Source: JAGVSR01 sp031413815
Lineage (GTDB): Bacteria > Pseudomonadota > Alphaproteobacteria > Rhizobiales > Hyphomicrobiaceae
DNA length: 64,000 nucleotides
Direction: 5' to 3'
Assembly: GCA_031413815.1 (NCBI GenBank)
Contig: JANOFU010000075.1
Span: forward strand, 33,387-97,386
This document shows positions 1-8,667 of the stretch, in pieces (the stretch's first letter is position 1; every line of letters starts with the position of its first letter). The position numbers were made by a program, and so were the translations under genes. A model generated the notes under the pieces. That model had not been told where the DNA came from, did not search any database, and saw only the letters and a program-made list of their open reading frames with translations.

Positions 1-628
1 CGACCAGGCACTCTCCCCGCGCAATGCGACCGTGGTACAAAGCCTCAGGTGACGTAAACGTTTCCGGGCAAGCCTCGCGGAGTTCAATACGGAAGGCCCA
101 ATATCGCGTCTCGGTCTTCAGCTTGCCGTCAACGCGCTTGGAGTCGTTCATGGACATGTAAATTGCATCCGCCCGGCCATTGAATAGAAGCTCTTGGCAG
201 AGGTCGTGGCACATCGGGCGGGCTTCGTTTGGATCGCTCCACCTGCCACGGCCCAGATTACCGCCACGCTGCCACTGGACGACTGGCAGGGAGAACGTGC
301 GGGGCTCTAGAAGCGGGGGAAGCATGAGATCCGAAGCGAGGATCGGCGCGGCAAAAGCTTCAAGGCTCCGCATGCCCCGGTCATGCGGAAGGATGGCCAC
401 AGCCGCCACGACCGCGGCACCAACCAGGAGTGCCGGAATTCCATACCAACGCCAGCCAATCAGAACCGCTGGCGCTAATGCGAGGCCGTAGACAAACGCA
501 GTGTTTGACACGAACAGCAAAAGGCCCGGGATAATCAAAAACATCGACAGTATAAGGATGGTGGGGCTGGTGCTCAGGAACGCCAAGCCCGCGAGCACAC
601 TCATGATTGTGAGATACAGCTTCAGCAT
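1..628 (-). CDS. Membrane protein of unknown function, 3' part outside the window
   Basis: An uninterrupted minus-strand frame runs from an ATG at 628 to the window edge (209 complete codons, no stop), so the C-terminus is missing. The first 70 or so residues are hydrophobic and look like two or three membrane segments (start MLKLYLTIMSVLAGLAF). The rest is soluble-looking, with Cys, His and Trp scattered in the second half (for example MCHDLCQELLFNGRADAIYM). I do not recognise the family. The frame being open over 628 bases and the membrane-like N-terminus support a real gene; the plus-strand frames over it look like shadows. Confidence 0.6.
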   Translation of the reverse strand, partial: MLKLYLTIMSVLAGLAFLSTSPTILILSMFLIIPGLLLFVSNTAFVYGLALAPAVLIGWRWYGIPALLVGAAVVAAVAILPHDRGMRSLEAFAAPILASDLMLPPLLEPRTFSLPVVQWQRGGNLGRGRWSDPNEARPMCHDLCQELLFNGRADAIYMSMNDSKRVDGKLKTETRYWAFRIELREACPETFTSPEALYHGRIARGECLV

Positions 629-739
629 GCCCGCGCCCCCGACTCGACTAGATGTCCCGGACCATGTTTCTCCCGAAAGACGAAAAAAGGCCTAATCCCC
701 CGCTTCCCGCCTGGCACAAGCTCGGCTATCACCCCGCGG

Positions 740-1324
740 ATGAAAACATCTGAAGCCGATATTCTGATTGTTCCCGGCTGGTCCAGCTCCGGGCCCGACC
801 ACTGGCAGACGCGGTGGGAAAAGAACTTGAAAACCGCGCGCCGCGTCGAACAAGCCGATTGGTACAAGCCGGACAAAGACCAGTGGACGGCGCGGATTAT
901 CGAAGCGGTGGCGCAGAGCGTGCGCCCTGTTGTGCTGGTCGGTCACAGCCTCGGCGTCATGGCCATTGCGCACGCCGCGCCGAAGCTGGCGCGGCTCCCG
1001 GTAAAGCCCGCCGGCGCGTTTCTTGTAGCCCCTGCCGACGTCGATCACGCTGCGTCATGGCCCGTCACTCAGGGCGAGATTTTCAATGCCGCTGATGGAG
1101 ACTTCGCGCCAGCACCTATGTCGGCGCTGCCGTTTCCGTCTGCGCTTGTCGCCTCCGCCAACGACCCCTACTGCACGCTTGATCGCGCCCGCGTCTTGGC
1201 GACCGCGTGGGAGTCGGCGCTGATAGAATCCGGCGAAGTCGGCCACATCAACACCGCCAGCGGCCACGGTCCCTGGCCCGACGGCTTGCTAGCCTTTGGA
1301 GCGTTTTTGAAGCGGCTGGGGTAG
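740..1324 (+). CDS. RBBP9/YdeN-family serine hydrolase
   Basis: A 194-residue alpha/beta hydrolase of the RBBP9/YdeN type, the usual length for this family. The N-terminus carries the family opening ILIVPGWSSSGPDHWQTRW. The nucleophile is Ser70 in GHSLG. The probable acid is the Asp of the SANDPYC segment and the probable base the His of SGHGPWPDG near the C-terminus, so the triad looks complete. The substrate is not predictable; the family has poorly defined esterase activity in the cytoplasm. It starts at the first ATG in frame and stands alone between a divergent membrane protein and hicBA. Confidence 0.85.
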   Translation: MKTSEADILIVPGWSSSGPDHWQTRWEKNLKTARRVEQADWYKPDKDQWTARIIEAVAQSVRPVVLVGHSLGVMAIAHAAPKLARLPVKPAGAFLVAPADVDHAASWPVTQGEIFNAADGDFAPAPMSALPFPSALVASANDPYCTLDRARVLATAWESALIESGEVGHINTASGHGPWPDGLLAFGAFLKRLG

Positions 1325-1450
1325 GGGGCAGTGAAGACCCTCTTGTAGGCCCGGGTTAGACGGCCCGTATACTTGAAGTCGATTTCGCTGGCTCTCTCGC
1401 TGTAACCCAACACCTTCGTAACTGTGCGGCTCCGGATTGGAACCAAAGAG

Positions 1451-1672
1451 ATGACCCGTCAATTCACTGCGATCATCGAACGCGACGGCGATCAGTACGT
1501 TGCGCATTGCCCCGATCTCTACATTGCCAGTCAAGGCGCAACCGTAACCGATGCCCGCGCCAATCTGACGGAAGCCATCGAGCTGTTCATGGAAACTGCG
1601 CCGCCAGCCGAAGTCAGCGAGCGATTAAACGGCGAGTTCTATGTCACTCAGGTTGAGGTTCGAGTTGGCTAA
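1451..1672 (+). CDS. hicB: HicB-family antitoxin
   Basis: A 73-residue protein with the HicB fold (partial RNase H-like): FTAIIERDGDQYVAHCPDL near the start, then the TVTDARANLTEAIELFME helix typical of HicB. It has no C-terminal DNA-binding extension, so it is the short form. The start is ATG 1451, preceded by an AAAGAG purine stretch; the frame could open further upstream at 1424 but without a ribosome site. In the family HicB neutralises the mRNA-cleaving toxin HicA. Here the hicA reading frame overlaps its stop codon, as expected for a translationally coupled pair, but hicA is interrupted. Confidence 0.85.
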   Translation: MTRQFTAIIERDGDQYVAHCPDLYIASQGATVTDARANLTEAIELFMETAPPAEVSERLNGEFYVTQVEVRVG

Positions 1673-1886
1673 GCTGCCCGTGCTGTCAGGCCGAACCATT
1701 TGCGCAATCCTAGTTGCACAGGGATTTACCCAGGTGCGCCAGCGCGGCAGCCACATCGTCATGCAACGCGCGTCCAGCACGGGAACACGGACGGTCGTGG
1801 TTCCAGACCATGACGAGATCTGACCCGGCACCCTCGCATCGATCATCCGTCAAAGTGGGCTTGGGCGTGATGTTTTCGAGAAATAA
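1665..1886 (+). pseudogene. hicA: hicA toxin gene with an in-frame TGA
   Basis: HicA-family mRNA interferase frame starting at TTG 1665, which overlaps the hicB stop (1670-1672). It reads LAKLPVLSGRTICAILVAQG, then QRGSHIVMQR with the conserved catalytic GSH histidine, then VVVPDHDEI. A TGA at 1821-1823 ends it there. The same frame continues without a shift as PGTLASIIRQSGLGRDVFEK and stops at TAA 1884-1886, which is the expected HicA C-terminus. One base change (CGA Arg to TGA) explains the break. The truncated product would keep the catalytic His but lack the last helix, so the toxin is probably inactive unless TGA is read through. Confidence 0.8.
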
Positions 1887-1891
1887 CGGCC

Positions 1892-1940
1892 GTGGGCAGT
1901 GGGCAGTGGGCAGTGGGCAGTGGGCAGTGGGCAGTGGGCA
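1892..1940 (+). repeat. Seven exact copies of a 7-bp tandem repeat
   Basis: The unit GTGGGCA occurs seven times without interruption directly after the hicA remnant. A short inverted counterpart, two copies of TACTGCC, lies at 2006-2019 just before the zeta-subunit stop. Related 7-bp units recur at 12876-12889 and around 50461-50548. Confidence 0.9.
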
Positions 1941-2030
1941 CTGAAGGGTACTCTTCTAGCGCACCGCGTAACAGGAATAGATCGTTGACCGTGTCGTGAG
2001 ACCTCTACTGCCTACTGCCTTATTCTCACT

Positions 2031-2354
2031 TCACCTCGCCGCTTCCACATCAGCAACGGCCTTGGCCAGGAACTCACCCATCATATTGCGGATTTCCGCG
2101 TCGTCCGTCTTGACGCCAGCCGCGTCGAGGTCAGCCTTCACTTTGCGGAACACATCGTCATCGCCCTTTTCTTCGAGATCGGCTCTGCGCACCGCCTTGA
2201 TGTACTCTTCGAGCGCGGGGCCCGTGTGACCGAGCTTGGCACCGGCCCACTCGGCCAGCATCTTGTTGCGGCGCGACTCGGCCTTGAATTTCAGGTCGGC
2301 ATCGTGGGCAAATTTCTTCTCGAAGGCCTTCTCGCGGTCGTTGAAGCTTGTCAT
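2031..2354 (-). CDS. F1F0-ATPase inhibitor, zeta subunit (DUF1476)
   Basis: A 107-residue, highly charged, helical protein of the DUF1476 family, known as the zeta inhibitor of the F1-ATPase in Alphaproteobacteria. The start is set at ATG 2354 (MTSFNDREKAFEKKFAHD, the usual N-terminus of the family), with GGAG about 9 bases upstream; the frame extends further back without support. In Paracoccus the N-terminus of zeta inserts into F1 and blocks ATP hydrolysis. It is divergent from purC, a neighbourhood common in this group, although the two have no evident functional link. Confidence 0.88.
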   Translation of the reverse strand: MTSFNDREKAFEKKFAHDADLKFKAESRRNKMLAEWAGAKLGHTGPALEEYIKAVRRADLEEKGDDDVFRKVKADLDAAGVKTDDAEIRNMMGEFLAKAVADVEAAR

Positions 2355-2699
2355 TCCCATCTCCACCAGAGCGTGTTCTGTGATCGTTCCTACACGCATG
2401 ACGTGTTGTATAGCATGCGATTCCGCTGTGCTCCGCCAGACGCCTACCCCGCCCGCTGAGACAAATCAACGGCTTGTGGGCAGCGTGACCCAAGACGGCC
2501 ACTGCGGCACCGATAAGATTGTTTCTACCCCCGGGTTCGGCTAGGGTCGGAATGTGGTTTTTCGCGCGTCCGGCCGACCTTACTCCCTTCAAGTAGCAGT
2601 AGAAATCCTTCTGCAACATCAAAGGGCAGCCGGTGCGCGCGAGTGTGTTCTCCGTCGCGTAGAATGGGCATGAGCGTGATCGTTAAAGGACCAGGGTCG
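2355..2699. other. Divergent intergenic region between zeta subunit and purC
   Basis: About 345 bases between two divergent genes. It must hold both promoters, but I cannot point to a convincing -35/-10 pair, and see no riboswitch-like structure. Frames over it show no protein-like composition. Confidence 0.4.
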
Positions 2700-3488
2700 A
2701 TGAACAAGCGCCGGAAGATTTACGAGGGCAAGGCCAAGGTCCTTTACGAAGGACCAGAGCCCGGTACGCTCGTTCAGCACTTCAAGGACGACGCCACCGC
2801 GTTCAACGCCAAGAAGCATGCGTTGATCGAAGGCAAGGGCGTGCTCAACAACCGCATATCGGAATACATATTCCTGCGGCTGGGCGAAATCGGCGTGCCC
2901 ACTCACTTTATGAAGCGCCTTAACATGCGCGAGCAGTTGATCCGCGAAGTCGAGATCATTCCGCTCGAAGTTGTGGTGCGCAATGTTGCCGCCGGCTCGC
3001 TGGCGACACGTCTCGGCATCGAAGAAGGCACGCAGCTGCCCCGCTCGATCGTCGAGTTCTACTACAAGAAGGATGAATTGAACGATCCGATGGTGTCGGA
3101 AGAGCACATCACAGCCTTCGGCTGGGCCACACCCCAGGAGATCGACGAAGTCATGCAGCTCGCGCTGCGCATCAACGACTTCCTCGTCGGCCTGTTCCTG
3201 GGCATCGGCATCCGCTTGATCGACTTCAAGGTCGAGTTCGGCCGCCTGTGGGACAACGAAAACATGCGCATTGTGCTCGCTGACGAGATCAGCCCCGATT
3301 GCTGCCGTCTGTGGGACATTCACAGTGCGGAGAAGCTCGACAAGGACCGCTTCCGCCGTGATCTCGGCGGCGTGCTTGAGGCCTATCAGGAAGTCGCGCG
3401 CCGCTTGGGCGTGCTGACGGAAAACCCGCGTCCGCGCGGCGCTGGCCCTGTGCTCGTGGCGTCCAACCCGACGGGTAAGCCGAACTAG
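2700..3488 (+). CDS. purC: SAICAR synthase
   Basis: Phosphoribosylaminoimidazole-succinocarboxamide synthase, 262 residues, which joins aspartate to CAIR in purine synthesis (ATP-dependent, cytoplasmic). Family features: RRKIYEGKAKVLYEG at the N-terminus, KGVLNNRISEYIFLRL, EVVVRNVAAGSLATRLG, and the IDFKVEFGR and LADEISPDCCRLWD motifs of the active site. ATG 2700 is chosen because it gives the standard N-terminus; the frame opens at 2643 but the added residues are not family-like. It precedes purS, purQ and purL, separated from them by two unknown genes. Confidence 0.95.
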   Translation: MNKRRKIYEGKAKVLYEGPEPGTLVQHFKDDATAFNAKKHALIEGKGVLNNRISEYIFLRLGEIGVPTHFMKRLNMREQLIREVEIIPLEVVVRNVAAGSLATRLGIEEGTQLPRSIVEFYYKKDELNDPMVSEEHITAFGWATPQEIDEVMQLALRINDFLVGLFLGIGIRLIDFKVEFGRLWDNENMRIVLADEISPDCCRLWDIHSAEKLDKDRFRRDLGGVLEAYQEVARRLGVLTENPRPRGAGPVLVASNPTGKPN

Positions 3489-3513
3489 CCTGATTAACGG
3501 TTATTGAACGAGT

Positions 3514-3657
3514 GTGTCGCGAGCGGCGGCAGCGGTCGCCCGCGCGCTGCTGCTTACGACAGTTTTTGTAGGACTACTTTTCATCGGCGGGGTGTTTTTG
3601 AGACTTCCGCAAGCCCTTCCACTCCCCTTTCTCAAGCATCCCGAAAGCGTGCATTAA
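3514..3657 (+). CDS. Possible small membrane peptide
   Basis: A GTG-initiated frame of 47 residues just after purC, reading MSRAAAAVARALLLTTVFVG and ending LPFLKHPESVH. One hydrophobic segment (about residues 9-28) with a basic N-terminus would fit a single-pass or secreted peptide. There is no clear ribosome site and the family is unknown, so it may be chance. It fills an otherwise empty 211-base gap before the 3700 gene. Confidence 0.25.
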   Translation: MSRAAAAVARALLLTTVFVGLLFIGGVFLRLPQALPLPFLKHPESVH

Positions 3658-3699
3658 TGAAAAAGCCCTAAGATTCCGCAAGGAACTCTGGGATCTCAA

Positions 3700-5094
3700 A
3701 TGGACAATGCGCTGTTCTGGTGGCTCGTATTCCCGATGCTGGTGGCGGCAGCCGTCGTCTATCTGGTATTAGTTGTCATTGGTCTCAGCACCATCCGAAT
3801 TGCGTTCAGTCTCTCTCATCCACTTCTCAAGATTGCACTTGTCTCAATTGGGCTGATGGTGATTGCCAGCCCGCTCATGTATCATGCCCTCATGGATTTG
3901 CGCGCCCAGCATGAGGCCGACGGGCGCCAAGCCGCGCTTGCAGACCTTGAGCGCGTCAATCTTGCCGGCCGGCTGCCTGAGACCTTCATCACCGTCGGCG
4001 ATTTCGGGCAGGAGGTGATCAGCTTCATAGAAACAAACTACCCGCTCCGCACCTATTCCACGGAAGAGAACAAACGCTTGGTGGACGCCTATCGCAATTA
4101 TCGCAAGGCCGAGCGGTGCCACCGCCGCTTTGCAGGCGAGGTGATGCCGGGAACAAAAATCCCAAAATGCAAAAAGTTGCCGGCGTCCGTCCAGAGTGCG
4201 CTCGACCTTCGCGAACCTGTGCTGGTTTTCGCCACCGGTCGCGACACTTCCATGCGCGAAGATAATGTTCTTGCTGGAAAGATTTATGAGATCCGGCTGA
4301 TCACGCCGCAAGAGGATGTGCTGGTCGCGTACTACGAGCAGCGCACGGTTGAAGGCACCACCTCGATCTTCAGTCCATATGCTCCCCCCCCGCCGATTGG
4401 ATTCCAGCGACCCGGCGCCACCCCTGAAGACATTCATAGAAACGGCGATGCAGGGAGCAAGCCCATGATCGACCTATTGGGCCAAGCCATCGGGATTGTG
4501 TTCGGCGGTGTTATCGTGGTCGCACTGATGTCCATGATCTACAAGCGTGATGCAGTCGATTGGGAACAGCTCGTCACCGCATATGGGCGTGACTGGACGG
4601 AACCGCGCTTGCTGAAGCGGTTTGCCAATATGATCCTGTACAGTGACGGACGGCCGGCAAAGTCGTATCCAGCCATGATCTCGATTGGCCTCTACGATGA
4701 CGGGATCGCCTTTCGCCCGAACCGCGTGTTGGTTCCGTTTCAGCGACCGGTTTTCATCCCCTATGCCGACATTCAGGGTTGGGACCAGAACTGGTATCTC
4801 GACGCGAAGTCAACCGAGCTGTCGTTCCGCAAGGCACCCCACATGCGGATAATCATGCCGCACGAGCAAGTGGAATGGATGCTCTCACTTGCCAAAGGGC
4901 CCCCGCGAATATCGGCCGAACGGCCGCCGCACGGCACCCGTCCTTGGATCACGTACTATGTTGCGCTCGCATCCGGAGCGATGGCACTTGTGGTGATCAT
5001 CGTGACCTTTTGGAAAGGTCTGCCAATCGCTTTTCAGGAACAACCTCTCGAATTCCATTCACATCAATTGCCGAGCGAAGACAGCAACAGATAG
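3700..5094 (+). CDS. Membrane protein of unknown function
   Basis: 464 residues, not recognised. Predicted membrane segments lie at about 8-30 and 40-60, around 260-283 after a long extracytoplasmic-looking region, and at about 420-440. The first loop (60-260) has paired Cys residues (around ERCHRRF and PKCKKLP) and a proline run near FSPYAPPPPIGF. The third part (285-415) looks cytoplasmic and carries a DWEQLVTAYGRDWTEPRLL segment. It ends 4 bases before the convergent gene at 5099, also a membrane protein of unknown function. It interrupts the purC-purS spacing. Confidence 0.6.
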   Translation: MDNALFWWLVFPMLVAAAVVYLVLVVIGLSTIRIAFSLSHPLLKIALVSIGLMVIASPLMYHALMDLRAQHEADGRQAALADLERVNLAGRLPETFITVGDFGQEVISFIETNYPLRTYSTEENKRLVDAYRNYRKAERCHRRFAGEVMPGTKIPKCKKLPASVQSALDLREPVLVFATGRDTSMREDNVLAGKIYEIRLITPQEDVLVAYYEQRTVEGTTSIFSPYAPPPPIGFQRPGATPEDIHRNGDAGSKPMIDLLGQAIGIVFGGVIVVALMSMIYKRDAVDWEQLVTAYGRDWTEPRLLKRFANMILYSDGRPAKSYPAMISIGLYDDGIAFRPNRVLVPFQRPVFIPYADIQGWDQNWYLDAKSTELSFRKAPHMRIIMPHEQVEWMLSLAKGPPRISAERPPHGTRPWITYYVALASGAMALVVIIVTFWKGLPIAFQEQPLEFHSHQLPSEDSNR

Positions 5095-5098
5095 CCGC

Positions 5099-5941
5099 TT
5101 ACCGTCCCAAGCCCCATGAAGAGGCGCGCCGCACAGTCGGAGTGCGCCTGGCGGGGGATGCCGGCTTGCGTACACTTGCCGACCGATACCTATCATCCGG
5201 CATGGGTGCCGGCTTCGTGGAAGCGGCCTTCGGTTGTGCGCGCGGTTCGAACACGTCTGCGATACGCGTCGCCCAAGGACCGGCCTTCGCGATCGCGCCG
5301 CGCAACGGGTGGGGCGTCGGATCGGTGGATTGTGGTTTCAAAACCGTACTCAAAAGTCCAGTGGCGGCCCAGTACATGGTCCTCCGGACGCGCATCCCGA
5401 TGTAAAGGACGGCCGCTATAATCATCGTAGCCAGAATCGCATGACGCAAAAGCGCCTGATCCTGAACAACCGGTCCGACCGACGTTTCTGGCTGGGCACG
5501 ATCATAGGAGACTTGTATCCGGTCACCAGCTTTAAGGCGGGCGTGCGCGCGGATTTGGGCAAATGATTTTTTGGTTTCGACGCGCCCGCCGTCGACGGTT
5601 TCAAACGCGATGGTCGCTTCGCGCTTACGCCCCGCTTGCTTCGTCTTTGCCGGCCGCTTTGCGAGTTCGGCCGCGAGGTCCTGACACGGCACAAACGCGA
5701 CATTCGATTGTCCTGATGTGGTCACGTCGCGCGGCTCGACGAGAATGCAAGTTTCCTGTGTCGAGAGAATCTCAGCCATGGCGGTTTGGCGGGACAGATC
5801 CGAGAACACGCTGTCGACTTGGCTCGGGATCGTGCCCCACATGCCAGCCAGGATGACGATGCCCCAAAGAAGCACGTAGAACATGATCAGGCGTTTGAGA
5901 CCTGTCGCGATGGCCGTGATGATTTTTGTGATGAATTTCAT
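5099..5941 (-). CDS. Membrane protein with a DUF3592-like core
   Basis: 280 residues. A membrane segment at about 16-36 is followed by a soluble domain. Its end, ATIAFETVDGGRVETKK then LKAGDRIQVSYDRAQPETS, resembles the DUF3592 pattern of a beta-rich extracytoplasmic domain between two helices. A second membrane segment lies at about 168-186, and the C-terminal tail is basic and proline-rich. The match is by pattern only. It converges with the 3700 gene (4-base gap), so the two may share a terminator region. Confidence 0.6.
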   Translation of the reverse strand: MKFITKIITAIATGLKRLIMFYVLLWGIVILAGMWGTIPSQVDSVFSDLSRQTAMAEILSTQETCILVEPRDVTTSGQSNVAFVPCQDLAAELAKRPAKTKQAGRKREATIAFETVDGGRVETKKSFAQIRAHARLKAGDRIQVSYDRAQPETSVGPVVQDQALLRHAILATMIIAAVLYIGMRVRRTMYWAATGLLSTVLKPQSTDPTPHPLRGAIAKAGPWATRIADVFEPRAQPKAASTKPAPMPDDRYRSASVRKPASPARRTPTVRRASSWGLGR

Positions 5942-6143
5942 GACTGCGAGACGTCCCCAGGACGGAGGACACTAGCAGCCGGGGCTTTCCGGACCGTTGA
6001 CAGCAACTTATAGTTGCATGGGCCGCTGGCGTCACCTTTAGGGCCCTTCGCGGGGGATTAGTGCTCTGCCGCGCGCTCCTGCCGCTTGCGGATGGGGGAT
6101 TCGCACGTCAAAACCGCTCTTGTTCCGTGACGGAGGTCCGATC

Positions 6144-6386
6144 TTGAAAGCCTTGATCCGCATTACACTGAAAAACGGCGTTCTCGATCCGCAGGGCAAA
6201 GCCATCGAGGGGGCCGTGAAGGGCCTGGGCATCTCGGGCGTCGGCGATGTGCGCCAGGGCAAGTATATTGAGGCCGATCTCCAAGAGAAAGACCCCGCCA
6301 AGGCGAAGCTCATCGTCGAGCAGATGTGTAAGGACCTGCTCGCCAATACGGTGATTGAGAATTACAGCTACGACCTCGTGAGCTGA
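6144..6386 (+). CDS. purS: FGAM synthase subunit PurS
   Basis: 80-residue PurS, the small subunit that bridges PurQ and PurL in formylglycinamidine ribonucleotide synthase. It reads KALIRITLKNGVLDPQGKAI, then KGLGISGVGDVRQGKYIEAD, characteristic of the family. The start is TTG 6144, with a GGAGGT ribosome site at 6132-6137; a start at 6120 would precede that site. The stop overlaps the next start (TGATG at 6384-6388), so translation is probably coupled. Confidence 0.92.
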   Translation: MKALIRITLKNGVLDPQGKAIEGAVKGLGISGVGDVRQGKYIEADLQEKDPAKAKLIVEQMCKDLLANTVIENYSYDLVS

Positions 6387-6907
6387 TGCGCGCTTGGTGG
6401 GCCATTCCCGGACTTGCCACAGTCGCTGGATTGATTTGGGCTGGGACCGCGGGTCCGGAACGGCAGCCAGCGCCCGCGCCGTTCAAACTCGAACTCAACA
6501 AACCCATAGAGATCGTTTGCACGACCAAGTCTGTGGTTGTCGCGACGGACGCAGCCAAAGCCAGCAACGGCGAGATCAAGCTCTCGCTCCTGTTGAAAGA
6601 CGCTGCCGCCAAGCCGCCGTCTGGCTCGTGGCGCATCGTCAGCGCCGATCGCTCCCACGGCGGCTCGTTTGCAGCACCTTTGCACCACGGCAAATCCTGC
6701 GCCGAAGCCTGCCCCCTGAGGATGGCCGCGGACGATCAGATTCAATTGTGGTCGCCCGCACCCAAGGGCGTCGATCAACTGGCCGACAAGGAAATCCTGC
6801 TGCTTGCAGTGGTGAAAACCAAAACCCTCGACTTGCGCGCGTCCACATTCAACGGCAGACAGATCGAAGCTCTTGAAGAGGGCACGTGCAGGATGGATAC
6901 CAAATGA
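6386..6907 (+). CDS. Exported or membrane-anchored protein of unknown function between purS and purQ
   Basis: 173 residues. The N-terminus MRAWWAIPGLATVAGLIWAG is a signal peptide or anchor, followed by a proline-rich stretch and a soluble domain with Cys residues (IVCTT, SCAEACPL, GTCRM) that could form disulfides in the periplasm. No family recognised. Its start overlaps the purS stop by one base and its stop overlaps the purQ start (6904) by four, so it is translated as part of the pur operon, although an envelope protein has no evident role in purine synthesis. Confidence 0.7.
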   Translation: MRAWWAIPGLATVAGLIWAGTAGPERQPAPAPFKLELNKPIEIVCTTKSVVVATDAAKASNGEIKLSLLLKDAAAKPPSGSWRIVSADRSHGGSFAAPLHHGKSCAEACPLRMAADDQIQLWSPAPKGVDQLADKEILLLAVVKTKTLDLRASTFNGRQIEALEEGTCRMDTK

Positions 6908-7599
6908 AAGCCTCTGTCATCGTTTTCCCGGGCTCGAACTGTGACCGCGACGTGAAAGTTGCGATTGAGCGCATCACGGGCTCAGCCGTCACCATGGTCT
7001 GGCACGGCGACGCGAGCGTTCCCGCCTCGGACTTGATCGTGCTCCCCGGTGGATTTTCTTACGGCGATTACTTGCGCTGCGGGGCGATGGCCGCACATTC
7101 GCCGATTATGCGCGACGTGGTCAGCAAAGCGAAAGCCGGCACGCCGGTGCTGGGCATTTGCAATGGCTTCCAGATCTTGTGCGAGTCCGGGCTGTTGCCC
7201 GGCGTGTTGATGCGCAATAAATCGCTGAAGTTCATTTGCCGCGATGTGCACTTGCGCGTCGACAGCGAGCAAACGTTTTTCACCAACACCTACCGCAAAG
7301 GCCAGGTGATCAAAGTGCCAATCGCGCACGCGGAAGGCAATTACTTCGCCGATCAGGCGACGCTCGACCGCCTCGAGGGCGACAACCGCGTTGTGTTCCG
7401 CTACGCAGATGCGGACGGAAACGTCTCAGCTGAGACATCGCCGAACGGTGCCCAGCGCAATATCGCCGGCATCTGCTCAGCCGATGGCCGCGTCCTCGGC
7501 ATGATGCCCCATCCCGAACGGCTCTATGAAACCGCCCTCGGCGGCACTGACGGCCGGCGGATTTTTGAGAGCGCCGTGGTGAGTTTGGCGGCGGCGTAA
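6904..7599 (+). CDS. purQ: FGAM synthase glutaminase subunit PurQ
   Basis: 231-residue class I glutamine amidotransferase that feeds ammonia to PurL. The nucleophile is Cys86 in LGICNGFQ; the His/Glu pair is in MMPHPERLYE near the C-terminus. N-terminal VIVFPGSNCDRD and VLPGGFSYGDYLRCG are signature segments of bacterial PurQ. ATG 6904 is used rather than the upstream frame opening at 6886 because it yields the standard N-terminus (MKASVIVFPG) and a 4-base overlap with the preceding gene. Confidence 0.95.
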   Translation: MKASVIVFPGSNCDRDVKVAIERITGSAVTMVWHGDASVPASDLIVLPGGFSYGDYLRCGAMAAHSPIMRDVVSKAKAGTPVLGICNGFQILCESGLLPGVLMRNKSLKFICRDVHLRVDSEQTFFTNTYRKGQVIKVPIAHAEGNYFADQATLDRLEGDNRVVFRYADADGNVSAETSPNGAQRNIAGICSADGRVLGMMPHPERLYETALGGTDGRRIFESAVVSLAAA

Positions 7600-7609
7600 C
7601 GTGCGAAAC

Positions 7610-7809
7610 GGGGTCAGGCACCGTGCCTGGCTGTTCGCCATCGACCGCGCGGACCCCACGCCCGTATCAGCGCCGCGGCTTGCGCGGGCGGCTCTGCATC
7701 AGTGCCATGATAAGTGCCTGCATGATCATCTCCTACGTCCAAACGGGGTCAGGCACCCTTCCCGGCAATTCGTTCACTTCTCAATGTCCGCGTCAGGGTG
7801 CCTGACCCC
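7610..7809. repeat. Intergenic element bounded by inverted GGGGTCAGGCACC motifs
   Basis: GGGGTCAGGCACC occurs at 7610-7622 and 7745-7757, and its exact reverse complement at 7797-7809, all between purQ and the next gene. Between the first two lies a minus-strand frame of 18 residues (7667-7723, MQALIMALMQSRPRKPRR) preceded by TAGGAG, which may be a tiny peptide or chance. The motif resembles REP-type palindromes; no transposase is nearby. Confidence 0.6.
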
Positions 7810-7977
7810 AAACTTCACATACCGCCAACCTAACCCGAATCTCTGCACTGCAGAATAGATGATATTGCATTGCAGCAATGCAGGACCGGCAGCGCGTCCA
7901 CGCCGCATCCACACCATCCGATCGGTTCATATTTCCTTCAAAGTTTGATGGAGTTGCATAGGCTGAACAGCAGGCAC

Positions 7978-8013
7978 TAAAAAGCGGAAGGGCATTGTTG
8001 TATGCCCTTCCGC
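7978..8013 (-). terminator. Intrinsic terminator of the 8040-8438 gene
   Basis: A perfect 12-bp stem (7984-7995 with 8002-8013, GCGGAAGGGCAT) and 6-base loop, followed on the minus strand by a run of five T. It lies 27 bases beyond the stop codon of the minus-strand gene. Confidence 0.8.
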
Positions 8014-8039
8014 AAATTTCGTCAGACGCTCACATTCGC

Positions 8040-8438
8040 CTACTCGACGACGGGCGCATAGGCTGTGCGCTGAAGCACCCGGCCGGACATCGTCGTGGCA
8101 CCGGGAGCGCAGACGAACTCCAGCGATGGGCCCGCAGACGTTTCAACGCGGGCCATATGTCCTGCGGCCACCAGCGTATGCAATCGCGAGCCCGCCGCAG
8201 GGGCATCGACGTCGTCACGAAACTGATCGGCGATGGCGATCGTGACCTTGCAGCCGCCGTCCACCGCTACGTAGTATCCGACAACGTGCTTGCCGCCAGC
8301 TTCGAGCGATAGACCCGCATAAGGTGCCACGATGACGGCAGCATCGTCCACAGGCTTCGGGCTCGTACCGGCCAGTGCGCCTGGCACGGCAGCAATGGCC
8401 AACGAAAGGGCGACAAACATCGGCTTCCATGACGTCAT
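8040..8438 (-). CDS. Small exported protein of unknown function
   Basis: 132 residues with a clear signal peptide (MTSWKPMFVALSLAIAAVP, cleavage probably after GALA), then a beta-rich domain with two Cys (GGCKV and EFVCA) likely to be disulfide-linked in the periplasm. ATG 8438 is chosen because AAGGAGAG lies directly upstream; the frame opens at 8471. Monocistronic: a strong terminator follows at 7978-8013. I do not recognise the family. Confidence 0.7.
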   Translation of the reverse strand: MTSWKPMFVALSLAIAAVPGALAGTSPKPVDDAAVIVAPYAGLSLEAGGKHVVGYYVAVDGGCKVTIAIADQFRDDVDAPAAGSRLHTLVAAGHMARVETSAGPSLEFVCAPGATTMSGRVLQRTAYAPVVE

Positions 8439-8667
8439 GGGAAACTCTCCTTCTGATGGTGAGGGGAACACACACGCGCGATGTCAGCCGCAGACCGTAT
8501 TGCTCATGACCGGTCTCAACTGCTGACAACACCATTGATAATGCAACGAACCGCCATGCAAAAACGCTATTCCGGACGTGCAGCTCTGCGTTTGATGCAG
8601 CGCGCTACGGTCACAGCCCAGCTGGGTAGTTGGGTGGCAAACCGCAATCGAACGATCAGCAAAACGG

